64,000 bases of DNA. It comes from Istiophorus platypterus. Lineage: Eukaryota > Chordata > Actinopteri > Istiophoriformes > Istiophoridae. Positions 36,174 to 48,335 of this stretch are shown one piece after another. The notes beneath the pieces were generated by a model, which was given only the letters and a program-made list of their open reading frames with translations, ran no database searches and was not told the origin of the DNA. Made by a program: the position numbers and the translations under genes. The DNA lies in assembly GCA_016859345.1 (NCBI GenBank), contig CM029111.1:12403714-12467713 (forward strand), in the 5' to 3' direction. How positions within the stretch are numbered: position 1 is the stretch's first letter; the number at the start of each line of letters is the position of its first letter.

Positions 36174-38283
36174 CCTCCTACTACTGAGTTTCTAATACAC
36201 ATAAGTCACGCGTGAGGTTTTTATTAAGCTTATCTCGCTTGTGATGGGATGTGAGACCTCTGGGTTCACTAAAACTAATGTACTCTAATACAACAGTCCT
36301 GCAATAAATCCTCCCTTCGTGAAGGTTATATATTTCAGTTTGTTGTTCCAGCCACGTTTAACAGATGTTGATTCAACTGTATGATCATTTTGGAGGATGT
36401 AGTGTATGGTGCTGTTGAACTGTGTTGCATTATACACAGTTCAACTGCGTGTGTCTGTTGTTTAGCCTACCCTCATTGTTTTGAGTGGGGTTGAGAGAAT
36501 AATAGAATCCCCTGTCAGTATAATGTTATACAATTAAACAGCAGCACAAACCGCAGCCTCCAAAATAATCATACTGTTAAATCAGCACCTCTAAAAACAT
36601 TTCAGCTGAAACCGAACACTCTAACCTACATGGATATGTTCTAGGACTGTCACATTAGACTGTGTTAGTTTTAGCTTGGCACACCTAATAAAACTATTAA
36701 CTAAATACACACCAGTATTGCTCTACCTGTGTCTGAAAGTACTGGATGTTTGGTTGGCTTATATCTGTAGGATGTGCACTTGACATGCAGTGAGTGTGTC
36801 CATAGAGCCGAACTCCTCTGACCCGGACCAGCATTGCTAACCTCTGCTAGTGTGCGTCAGGGACAAACGCTGGCACAGGTGCTTTTGTGAAACAGTTGAT
36901 CCAGTTGTCGCCTTTTTTTCTATTCCACACCTTCTCCATCACTGCTACAATGCAACAAAACCGACAACAGTTGTGTCGGAGATTCAAGTAATTTGCTTTC
37001 AGACTTGTGTGCTCCAGCCCCGCCCGACTCGGACTCGCGTGACGTCAAAGATGAGGCAGCATCTGTTTACCTGAACAAAGCCACAAAAGGCGCAACTTTT
37101 TTCACGTAAGTGGTCATTTAGTACTCCCTAAGACCTATAAAATTGATGTGGATGGGTGAAATAGGAGTTCCTACTCCCATTTTAGCAATGAACCAAAAGG
37201 AGTCCTTTAGCTCACGACACTGACAGGCTTCATAAAAACCTCAACGGTACCTTGTACCCTTTAATATTACTGCGGAAGTAGCCAGATAAGGATTAGAGCA
37301 CTTCTCTGTGGTGGTTACTAGTAGAACAGTAAGTATCCTTTGGGTTTGAATAGAAATGTTTTGTTTTTATACAGCATTGCACATTGTACCTGTAACATAG
37401 GAGTTATATCGAAAGCAAAATACTATGAGCAACAATAAATAATGTATTGGTTTAAAAAAAAAAAACCCCAACAAAACAATACGTGTGTTTTTTGTTTAAA
37501 AAGACAGGCCATGTTATAGCTACAGTTTGTGCTGTTGCTGCGTCGCATAAGACAGCTGAACGAGAATTAAATGACTATGTTCAAGGACTTTAGGCATGTA
37601 CAATCTGATCCGGTGTCATGTCTTGGCTTTCAAAATTTGCCCTTTCACACCTGTTTAAAAAGAAAAAAAGAAAAAAAATCATGCCTTTTTTTTAAATCAT
37701 TAAATATCTTACTGAGACTTAATAGACAGGTTCGTGAGAACAACTTTTAGATTGCAGGGTTGTGGAAAATACTCCTCCAGCATTACACCTTTCCTGCCAG
37801 TACTTTAATTCATTAATACATTTCCGACAACCGACTGTTTGACCACTATCTCCTGGAAAAGAGCTTATTAACATTTAGAACTAAAGACTTGATGGTTTGT
37901 AGAACCCGTTTTATTACCCTTTACTTATTTATCACTAACATCTATAACTGCATAGTAAATGACTTATTAGAAAGTGAGAAACATGGTAACCTTTGATAAT
38001 GACTTAGTAATATTTATAACTGCAGACTGTGGACTGGAGGAATCTCCCTAATTAAGTGCTACTAAAGTTTCATGGTGGAGGACAGCATGGCTTATAACTA
38101 ACTACTAAAGCCATTAATTATAGCTTATAAAGCTTTTATAAATGGTACCTTATCAGAAAGTGGTACTGGTGAATCTGAAACTGATAACAGGTTAAAAGGA
38201 GTCTTGTCAGCTAATTTTTTTGATTTAGTAAACTTCACAATATAAGACCGACCAACAATCGTTTAAGCATTTCACATCTTTTT
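36071..38283. other. Spacer between convergent map3k12 and pcbp2
   Basis: It holds a (TTTA)n microsatellite at 36142-36169. A ttataa-rich stretch at about 37880-38170 (actgcatagtaaatgactta, agcttataaagcttttataa) resembles the repeats at 55.7 and 59.1 kb. I see no exon in the rest. Confidence 0.45.
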
Positions 38284-39453
38284 TTTATTTCTGCATTTCA
38301 TTTCTTCAACAATTTAATTGCACCCAGATCTACAATAGTTTGAAAACGTGCACAAAAACGTGAGTTTCTTCATCCTGCAAAGAATAATAAAAAATAAAAT
38401 CTGACCCAGGCAAAAAAGGATAGCAGGAAACTAGTGTTAATTCTATAGTTCTCCTTCTAGTTAATCATAATTTAATACCTCAGCATAATATACTTATAAA
38501 GACCAATATGTCTTGTAGTTTTGCCCCTTGCAGCATTCCCCAGCCCTGCAGTTAAAAAAAATATTTTCTCTATTTAAAACAAACATTTCAATGTTATTAT
38601 CATCATCATCATTACCATGGTCTTAGTAATTTCAGAGAAAAGAAAATATTTTCCTCTCATTCAGGCCCACTCCAAGTCACCAAGGCCCACCCACCCTTAT
38701 CAGAATCCAATACACAACAATGCTCAAAAGTCCTGATCAAGAAAGAAAAACGGATGGAAACACAGGAATGACACAAAACAATTACTCAGCAAATTAGAGG
38801 TGAGACATTATGTAGCTTAAAATTCTCCTTTGAACCCACACTTGACAAGGGATAAATTGCCTTCTGACTAAAAGGCTGTTCCTGCATACATCTTCAACTG
38901 GAAATCATTTACACCCACTGAAACCCGTTAAAACCACAATTCCTCATTCAGGAAGTACAGCTTCAAAAAAAGAGATGGCAAATATCAATGAATTCTACTC
39001 TTACGAGGAGCTGTGTATTAAATAAAAATAAATAGATATTTAAAATTAAGGGAAAGAACAGTCCATCTATAATGTTATTGTGTCTTTTTTTCTTCATTTT
39101 TACATTTTCTAAGAAAAATCTGACATAAGAAAAACATTTATGCCTTTTCAGATTTTTCTAAAACTTTACCTATATCAAGAAGTTCATACAGATATACAGC
39201 AAAATAAGAGGAAAAAAATACAACAGAAGGAAGTCTTTAAAAACTATATGCAAAGGGAATTTAAAAACATAATAAATAAATAAAATACCAATATCATGAT
39301 GATGGTGTAATTACAACTGAGTAGGTGTCTAACCAAAGCAGGAGAAAAACAGTGAGTTTATAGTACTTGGTTTTTGCATTAAGTTCAATAAGGGACCTCT
39401 TGGTAAAAAGTAGGGGGAGGGGTTACATTAGGTGCTGATGAAGATCCTCCATG
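38284..39453 (-). other. pcbp2: pcbp2 3'UTR
   Basis: A likely polyadenylation signal (TTTATT on plus, AATAAA on minus) is at 38284-38289, about 1.17 kb beyond the stop codon. The stretch is non-coding, AT-rich and free of recognised transposons, as expected for a long vertebrate 3'UTR. An earlier end cannot be excluded. Confidence 0.45.
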
Positions 39454-42400
39454 TCAGTTGGCTGCCAGTCCAGTAGCTTCAGAAGACAGCCTGAGGAACG
39501 CAAAAAAAATTAAAAATTAAAAATTAAAAATTCAGCCGATTAAAAAGAGAGCAAATGAAAAATTTAGGTTATGAAACACTGCTTGATGTGTCTCTGTATT
39601 TTAAAAAGGGCAACCACTATGACAGTTGCGTAGTAAAAGATGTTCACACAGTCTGAGTGTAAGCGAGTAAATGCAAATTCAGTGCCCAGTTTGACTTACA
39701 TGTTACATGAATCTGACTGGAATGATGAGTTAAAATCCGGAGATGCAAGAAAAATATTTTTTATACACACACATTTCCTAATATTTATGTCCAAAGTGGG
39801 TTGTATAGTCTGTAAAACTGAGCTGGCTGATGCTCTAGTAATAATTACATTACCCCTCATCCTACTCTAACCGTGTAATATTATCTTGTAGAATACCTTT
39901 CATGCAGATCAGTGCAATTAAGTGTCCTTTTTGAGACTAACGCACAAAAGAAATAAAAATGATGAAAAATGTAACAATAACACCAATAAATACAGTTAAG
40001 TTTATATTTTTTTCAGTGACACAATTTTAGCAATTTTGCCTCTGTACACCACCATGATGAATTTGAAACAAAGCCATCGAGATGTGACTGAAGTGTAGAG
40101 TTTCAGCTTTAGTTCAAGGGGCTTTACAAAAATATTGCATTCATTGTCTAGGATGTACAGGTATTTTTATACATACTCTCTCATTTTCAAAAGGTTCAAA
40201 AGAAATTGGAAAACTGACTAAAAATCAGTTTCATGGACAGGTGTGGCCTCTTCCCTCATTATTTCATGACAAATGAAGAGGATAAAAGGTTGTTGGCTTT
40301 GCATTTGGTAGCTGTTCTTGAGAACTTTTAATAAGCATTCCTGAAAGTATTAGATGAGTTATTTTGTTTGCAGGTGCTGTTGCAAATGAAGGAGGCCATT
40401 GTTGGGGTGAAACAACATAACAATCGTATCAGACAGATGGCAACTTTAGGAGAGGCCAAATCAACAACCTAGTCCATTCATAAAAAGAAGGAATTCCCTG
40501 CCAAGTTCAGCAACACCAAAAGGCCTGAAAAACCATGGAAGACAACTAAAGTGAATGATAGCAGAATTCTTTCCGTGCTGACAGAAACCCTTCATAACAA
40601 CCAGCAAGGTCAAGATCACTCTCCAGGAGGTAGCTGTATCATTCTCGAAGTTCACAATCAAGATACTCCTTCATTAATGCAAATACAAGAAGGCGCAAAC
40701 CCCTTACAACAATCAAGAACATAAAGCCCAGATTAGGCTTTGCCAGAAAACATCTAAAAGCCTGCCTAGAAAGCCTGTTCTGGAATAATATTCTCTGGAC
40801 AGATGAAATCCAGATGAACTTGAAATAGAATGATGGGATGAGAAGAGTATGGAGGAGGAAAGGAAAGGCTCATGGCTCAAACCACCACAAGACAATGTGG
40901 TGGCTTTGGATGTTTAAAAGACGAGTCAAACATGGTGGAGGCAGTGTTTTGACATGGGCATGTACAGCTGTCAATGGCATTGGTTCACTGGTGTTTATAG
41001 GAAGATGCATCACAGAACAGATGGAGAATGACCCACAACATACTGCAAAAGCAAACCAAGAGCTTCACAAAAGCAAAGAAATGGAATATCCTTCAATGGC
41101 CCAGTTAGTGACTGAACCACAACACAGCAGAGCATAGCTTTCACTTGCTGAAGAGGTAACTGAAGGCTGAAAGACCACAAACAAGCAGCAACTCAAGGAA
41201 GTTGCAGTAAAGGCCTGGCAAAACATCTCAAGGGAGAAACTCAGCATTTGGTGATGTCAACTGGTTTCAGACTCAATGGAATCATTGACTGCAAAGGATT
41301 TTAATTCAAGTATTAAAATGACACTCATATTTATAATGCTGTTGGTTTGTCCAATTACTTTTGACCCTCTTAAAAATGGACTATGTATAAAAATGGCAGT
41401 TATTCCTAAACAGATGATGTAAAATTTTATGAAACCCCTTTGAATTAAAGCTGGAGGTCTACACTTCAATCTTCAATCACAAAATCAATTTTGGTGGTCC
41501 ACAGAGAAACGATTATTATATAATGGATGGAACAAAATAAAAAAACAAAATAAATAATGGCCATGAAACATCTTAATCTAAAACAAGGCAAAACAGGAAG
41601 GTTTTAAGTTTACTTTAAGCTTACTTAAAACCTACTGACTTAACCAAACGGAACGCCACATTCTATTTGTTTACATTTTACAGTTTGAAGTTGGGTAATG
41701 TAATTACTGCTCAGGTCCGTTTTCACAGCATGTTCTTTCCAGTAACAGAAAAAATCCTGCTGTATTTTCCCTCCCATTAAGGGACCACAAAAGGCTGAGT
41801 CAAGTTATAATGGTCTGATGCAAGAAATCGTCGGGTAAACGTCTTATTTTTATCTTTAGTTTTATTTTGAGGAGGTAGAACTTCCTGTCTTTTTTCCTAT
41901 TATTAATAAATCACAACCACACCTAACATAGTCTGTGACTTGCTTGCCAAGTGGATACATGATTAAAAAAAAACAAACAAACAAAAACAAAATACCAAAA
42001 AACAGTTGGATGTGTTGCAGTAGCTTACAGCCTCTGTCTTACCGGGCATTGATCAGGTACTCAGCCAGGCTGATGCTGGCGTGGGAGCCAGTGATGGTGA
42101 CCTGTCTGTCAGTTGAGCCCTCCACAGGGTTGGCAATCTTGATCTGAGCCCCTGACATCTGACGGATCTCATTGATCTTTGCGCCCTGACGGCCAATGAT
42201 GCAGCCAATGAGCTAAAAAAAGAAGAAAACACCTCATTCAAATAATGCAAACAGGTTTTTGTTTGTTTTTTTTTTTTTTTTAAGGCATCATATTTCTCTG
42301 CTAATATCAAACACAGTGAATGAGCAAAAGGGAGATAGATATGACTCACATCATTTGGAATGGTCAGCTCATGAGAGCCAGTTTGTGCAGAGGCATCCAT

Positions 42401-44659
42401 CCCAGCTGAAGATATGCAAAAAAAAAAACCATGAGAGTGCTGTCTAAGTGGATTATTAAAAATCTAAAGAAATCACATTCCCTCTTTCAATCTGTCCACC
42501 TACCCTGGAAGCCCTGGTTGCTATGTGCAATGGGGAAGGGGCTCTGCTGCATGGCCAGCTGGTGAAGTTTGGTAAGCTTTTGAAACAACGGAGGAAAAGA
42601 CATGGAGAGCAAACAAACACAGACAGACAGAAACAATGAGTGAGGAAAAATTTGAAGTCGCATCAAAACTGAAATTTTGTAATTATTTCCCTTTTTGTAA
42701 GTGGTTATAGTGATGATGAGAGGAAAATGTGAAATGGAACATGAGACCCATAATTTAGCCCAAAGGAAAAAAAAATGTTGATGTTAGCATTTTTCTCTAG
42801 TCTTTAGAATTATTAGATGGATGTGTCTATCAAGCAGTGGTGGTTGGAAAAAAAAAAGAAAAGAAAAGAAAAAAAGAGCCAGAGGGGTGAAATAAGAAGG
42901 TGGCATGGCTTCCCAGGACCGAAGTTACAAATATATTGGATCACTTACAGAGGGCCCTTCACTTACATCAGGCTGTGGAATGGCGTGCTGCCCTTGGACA
43001 GCATATGCCTGCAAGGAGACAACAGCACTTAGGAGGGTGTGGCAATGTCACACACACTATACTCCAATATCTATCAGTTCTCTGTCCTTGGTGTGCCACA
43101 AGAACAAAGCCAGGCATGCTACAGACAGCACACCAGCTATTAGACCAATAGCACATGTATAATTTAATTCCTTTGACCAGAACTGCTTCAGGACAAAACA
43201 GGAACATCTCAACAAACAAACAGTTGACACTGTTGGGCCAGATCTTACCAGTTACAAATCTAGAGGAGCAAACAAACAAATACTGTTGTTGTTTACCTGA
43301 CCACCTGCAAAGATGACAGGAGAGCCTGAGGGTTTGGGTCTGTATGGGATGGTCACTCCCTTCGGTGGAGACTTTAAATTAAAAAAAAAAAAAAAAAAGG
43401 AAAAAGAAATATTCACTATTGACCATAGAAGCAACATCAGCAGTAACATAAAATAATAAAATCCATTAACAGTGTCATTAAGAGTCACTGCAAATTTCCG
43501 AAAGTAAAAGCAATATAAACAGTGTATGCACCTCAAGCATGACAACACAGATCTGCTTGACACACTCAATAATGGACTGAGGGGTCCCTGCAACGGTGAT
43601 GGCACGCTCTGTTGAGTTGGGCAACATGTCCCCTGCTACTTGTACCTGAGCTCCTGCTGACTGTGGAAACACAGACATAAAACAACAAGCTTTAGGACAA
43701 ATCAGCAATAAGACGCAAGTTCAAAACATTGCAAAAAGAAACAAATATGTTCACAAACCTCTCTGATTTCCTTGATCTTGCAACCGCCCTTGCCAATGAG
43801 CGAGCCACACTGGCTGGCAGGCACAACGAGGCGCATGGTGACTGGCGGTTTGCTGGTGGCTGTACTGTTAGTCATTGAGGTGCTGATGTCCTGGGGGAGG
43901 AAGTGGCAGACACAGAACACATTGAAATTTTTTAAGTATTAAATCTACTGCTATAACGTGTATCATTTAAGATATAGCAACAACTCTAACCTCCTCCAGT
44001 TTCTCAATGATCATGGAGAAGGCTTTGAAAATGGAGGTGGTGGGTCCCGCAAGGGTTATGATCCTCTCCGGACAATTCCCCTCTGATATGTTGATGCGAG
44101 CACCACTCTGCACAAACAGTGGAACAAAACAGGAAATATCAAATCAGTCGCAGCGTTACATTGTGATATATGAGTCAATGTCACTAAAGTTATAAATGCG
44201 TCACTTCTTTTTTGCCCAAATGTTAAAAATAAAATCTTACTTCCTCTCTCATCTTCTTAACTGACTCTCCCTTCTGTAAGAAAAGCATAAGGACACAATA
44301 TTTACAAAACGCACCAGGGGACAAGATGTAGATAACATCGCAGGCAGTAAAAACAAGCTTACCTTGCCGATGATGCTTCCAACCTCCTACAGAAGAGAAC
44401 AAAATACATGTTAAATCAGTAAACAAATTATTTATAGCCATCAGCAGAGAAAACTTGAGTTGTTTGATTGATTTCCTTATACAGTGACAAGGGTGCAGGT
44501 GGTCCCTATTATTTTGAGGAATGAACGCAGACGTAAGAGTGGGCATAGATATTGAGCTTGTTATCAAACATTGCATGCAGTCGCACTCACCTTCCCATGC
44601 ATGAGTAGCCTGATGGTTAAGGTGACATTAAGTCCTCCTTCAACCAGACTTGAGTCCAT
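39454..44659 (-). CDS. pcbp2: Poly(rC)-binding protein 2 (hnRNP E2), three KH domains
   Basis: A cytoplasmic and nuclear RNA-binding protein that grips C-rich RNA and controls mRNA stability and translation. Twelve coding exons on the minus strand: 44591-44659, 44363-44386, 44241-44273, 43991-44107, 43759-43890, 43532-43660, 43297-43371, 42967-43008, 42504-42576, 42350-42405, 42043-42212, 39454-39490. Frame is kept; 318 residues. KH1 (about 13-75) has its GKKG loop at 30-33 built across 24- and 33-base micro-exons. KH2 has GKGG at 114-117 and KH3 GRQG at 257-260. IITLAGPT, GGCKIKEIRE and PQSIIECVKQ favour PCBP2 over PCBP3. The C-terminus is RLSSEATGLAAN. The linker between KH2 and KH3 is shorter than in long human isoforms. 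The last intron (39491-42042) hosts a Tc1-like relic. Confidence 0.94.
40010..41505 (+). mobile_element. Tc1-like transposon relic in the last pcbp2 intron
   Basis: Near the left end ctctgtacaccacc and agtgtagagtttcagcttta are mirrored near the right end by taaagctggaggtctacact and ggtggtccacagag on the opposite strand. This gives inverted repeats of roughly 150-200 bases. The interior on plus has transposase words RVKHGGGSVLTWACTAVNG and NDPQHTAK (about 40925-41055), typical of the Tc1 DDE domain. The frame is broken elsewhere. It sits in the same orientation opposite to pcbp2. Confidence 0.75.
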
Positions 44660-45554
44660 TGCTGCAGCTGAATCCAGACACAAAACTGGCCAGTAAAGTG
44701 AGTCTTTGGTCACTGGCAGAATGTCTGAAAGAGAATGGAAAATGTGACCATCGGAGACCAATGTAGTTACTGGAAACTGTGGGGACATCTCAGAGGAGAG
44801 CCTTGTTTACTAAAAAAGCTGCTGTCACTGTGGATCAGTGAAGTGATGCGGGCAGTTAACATCTTGCAGACTTTTACTGTAGTTTAATAACGTTAGCTTG
44901 CCACTTCGAAAGAATGGGACGCTTCTGTCCAGTTATTCTCATCAGACTGGCCCGAGTCCACTCATTCACGTTAGCACAATGACCCACTGTCTCCACTGTG
45001 GTCATGTCTAGTTCCCGGCATTAAACAGCTGTGGCGACACAGCTTGCCGTGTTATTTTGGGGCCTAACCGTAAGCTATTACAACTTCTTCTCTATATTAC
45101 AGTGAGTTTGTGTCGAGTGTGTACCGACAGTAGCAAGAGAAGACTCGCAGGATAACGTTAACGTCTCAAATCCTATTTTGCAATGAGCAACACAGCTAGT
45201 CACGCAAGCAAGACCTGAAGGCTAAGTTAGCTAGTGCTGTAACATTTCTACCGCTACTCCCCACGTTTTTTAAATCACTTGGCCGCCGTAACGTGCAGCC
45301 AGCCCGTCTGCTGAATACACCTAAAACACAGCATCTAGCAGCTAACCCCTGACAGACCATCATACTCAATACAGCTCGGTAATTTTCCATCCGGCTCACT
45401 AGTGTTAGCATCGTCTGTTCCAAGGAATAGCCGGATCCCGCGGCCTACGGAGCGCACCGAGGCACACTGAGTTATTCCTGTCCTTCATTCTGAAAGGGAG
45501 GCAAAAGAAAACCCCCCCCAAAAAAAAACAAAGCCATAATCCTGGAAGACTTAC

Positions 45555-45690
45555 CCGAACCGTCCCTGGAAGTGTGTTCAGGGGGTGGGTAGGGTGGCAA
45601 GGGTGGAAGGGGAGAGGTTCGGGAGGGAGTTTTAAAAGGATCCGGGGAAGAGGGAAGAGACGCCGCTGCTCGATCGGACTCCACTCTTCT
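45555..45690 (-). other. pcbp2: pcbp2 non-coding first exon (approximate)
   Basis: On the minus strand a GC- and CT-rich segment ends GGTTCGG|gtaagtct, a consensus donor at plus 45551-45554. It splices plausibly to the acceptor just before the ATG exon (tcag at plus 44668-44671). The transcription start is uncertain. Confidence 0.5.
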
Positions 45691-45789
45691 GCTTAGCACA
45701 AAAGACAGGACGCGTTCAACTTTGACCTCTCCGCCGCCCCGCCCCTCTCCCGGGTCAGCCCCGCCCACCCAGAGCACGACCCCCCCCAT

Positions 45790-45820
<31 letters not shown>

Positions 45821-45840
45821 AAAATTAAAAAGGGCAAACA
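45691..45840 (-). promoter_or_regulatory. pcbp2: Presumed pcbp2 promoter region
   Basis: GC-rich upstream DNA with a (CA)n microsatellite at 45790-45816. No TATA box is evident. Assigned by position next to the first exon. Confidence 0.4.
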
Positions 45841-46230
45841 TCTGCGTAAGGATGCACTTTTGCACGAAAAGCACTTTTTCGCATTTATTTTACACAAGCA
45901 GAGTTTTATCAATGGATACTACGAGGGAGCAGACTGATGCATTCGGTGCAAGAATCAATTACCCACCAGATAAAGCAGGCCAGTGCCCAGGGGCCCCCAA
46001 AGTCCCGGGTTCAATCCACGCTCATTTGAGTCTAAATGATATATAATACATGAGTTTAGAAATTTTTACAACTGAAATTAAAAATTTACCCCGGATCATC
46101 CGCCTCGTAGTGTAAAATTCTAGTTTTGAGAACTTGACGGTTTTAGTTTGTATCGACCTTCCATTTAGTGATAAACACAAAGAAAAACCTGTTTAAGGCA
46201 GTTATGCATCCATCACAGAGGTGGTGTAAG
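45841..46230. other. Spacer upstream of pcbp2
   Basis: About 390 bases between the pcbp2 promoter region and the dispersed repeat at 46231. There is a tRNA B-box-like word at 46007-46020, without a cloverleaf. I see nothing else. Confidence 0.4.
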
Positions 46231-46560
46231 GCTGCAACCACCAATTATTTTCATTATCAATGAGTCATAACAGTTATTTTCTTTTAATAATCAACTTATT
46301 GTTCAGTGTGTAAAATCTTAGAAAATATTGATTCCCATCATAAAAGCCCATCATTATTCCCTGAAGCCAAAGTTAATATATTCAGATTGATTGTTTTCTC
46401 TGACAAAAGGTTAAGTGCAAAGATGATTATCTTAAACTGGCAAATATTCACATTTAATAAGCTGGTACCAGAGAGGCTTTGGACTTTTTGCTTAAAAAAA
46501 TGGACATGGAGGATAAATCGGTTATCAAGATCAATGGCAATTAATTTTCTGTCAAACCAA
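46231..46560. repeat. Dispersed repeat, copy 3
   Basis: It starts gctgcaaccaccaattattt then tcattatcaatgagtc, like the aaas-intron copies, and ends near caattaattttctgtcaa. The interior words acaaaaggttaagtgcaaag and aatattcacatttaataagc fit the family. Confidence 0.5.
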
Positions 46561-46594
46561 CTAAACTGCTATTTATTCTCTAGACTGCTGGTTG

Positions 46595-48335
46595 GTATCC
46601 GGGTGCCTGACAAGATCTGGTTGAAATTATTGGCACCCCTGAATTTTGAGTACAGAATTTAGAACATCTTCAGAAATAAATGCCAATTAACCAAACTTGT
46701 TTAATCAAAATATTTCTTTTGTAAAATGTTCAACATAACCGGACAAAAGACGATTAAAGAGAAAAACTTGAAAAACTGTAAAATAATTAAAACAAAAAAT
46801 GTACCCCAGACACATTAATTGGCAACCATCACTAATATTTGGTTGCATTCGTGTAGTTTCTACCACTCTTCAGTTGCTATGCATTCAAGCACTTTAAGTA
46901 TGCAGGAGACCTTTTAGCAATGGCAGATCACAGATCACACTGGGGGTTTTCAATGGTTTTCAATGGTATTTGGGTCAGTACTCATCATTGGACTTTTTAA
47001 AACAGTCCATCTTTTCCTTTTCAACCATTCTTTCGTGCTGCTGGATGTTTTCTGTGGGTTGTTGCCCTTCTGAAAGACCTAGGACCTTCAACTGAAACCT
47101 AGTTTTCTGACTCTGGGTAACACATTTCACTCTAAAACACCTTGGTAATCGTCTGATTGAATTATTCCTTTGACACATTCAATACTTCCAGTACCAGACG
47201 TAGAAAAGCAGCATGATAGAGCTTCCATCATGTTTTACTGTTGGTAGGTTGTGCGTTTCCTGATGAATTTCATTTTGTCAACTATAAACAGACAGAAGCA
47301 CGACGTTCCCAAAGGACTGTACGTTGGTGTCACCTGTCCATAGGAAACTATCCCAGAAAGACTGTGGCTTATCTATTAAAGTTCTTACAAACATTAGTTT
47401 GGCCTTTTTGTGCTTTTCAATAGTTGCGTCCTCCTTGGCCTTCGCCCATGGAACCCTACTTGGTTTAGTGAGGCGTATGGTAGGGGCTGAAACCACCACT
47501 CCACATTGCTCCAGGTCAGCCTGAGGCTCTTTAGATGTTTTGTGTTGTGTTGTGTGTGTTTTCTCCACAAACTGCATTAACCTTCAAAGACTCTCATCGG
47601 GTTTCTTCTTAGCACTGGAATCATCCTAATGGTTTAATGACTGTGAAACTTCTTGATAACACAACAAATTGTTGAAACAGTGATTTGAAGATCTTTGGTA
47701 ATTGCCTTGCAGCTTGGAATTGTTGTGCTTTTCGGTAACAACATTTCCGATGCTCATATCAAGCTCTCTTGTCTCCACCAACATAAAAATGAAACTTAAA
47801 ACAATCAGCCCCAACAATATAGATGGCTACAAGTTTTGTTGCTGTCCCTCTTAAAAAAGAAAACCACCATTTTCTCTGGAATAAATGGAAACAAAAGCAA
47901 TTGGAATCCATTGTTCTCTATCCATATTTAATAGAAGAAACACGCTGCTTCTGATTTTCATTGCAACATATTTTGAATAATGAAACAACTGGAAGTGGTA
48001 TGGATGAAAATATTGTGAACCTTTGCCTAATATTTTTTTAGCACTGTGATTTTCCTGTGATACTAATTAAAGACAACTGTCAGCCAGAAATATCACTACA
48101 ATCCAATTATTATTCACTACTTCTTAGGAGTATAAATCATTTTGTCTGCGCCATTTTAGAAGCTCTTTTAAGAATTTGCAAGAATTCAGCTCTTCTCCTG
48201 GCTTCTTTGTTTAACTCTATGTCAAACCAAAGACGTGTGAATAGCGAAAGAGTTTTTAATTTGAACTCTTTTCAGGGAGAACAGAGCTTCGCTTCAGTGA
48301 GGTGTTAGGGCACCAACACTTTTGGCCACTACTGT
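46595..48335 (-). mobile_element. Tc1-like transposon relic
   Basis: The left end has gaaattattggcacccctga and the right end has ggcaccaacacttttggcca on the opposite strand, the hallmark tip of a fish Tc1 subfamily. The minus strand keeps transposase fragments in several frames: WDSFLWTGDTNV, SGTGSIECVKGI and STKEWLKRKR. Numerous stops and frame changes show it is inactive. Confidence 0.65.

Noticed and set aside
46000..46025. tRNA B-box-like word gggttcaatccacgc
   Set aside because: No A box, acceptor stem or cloverleaf can be drawn around it.
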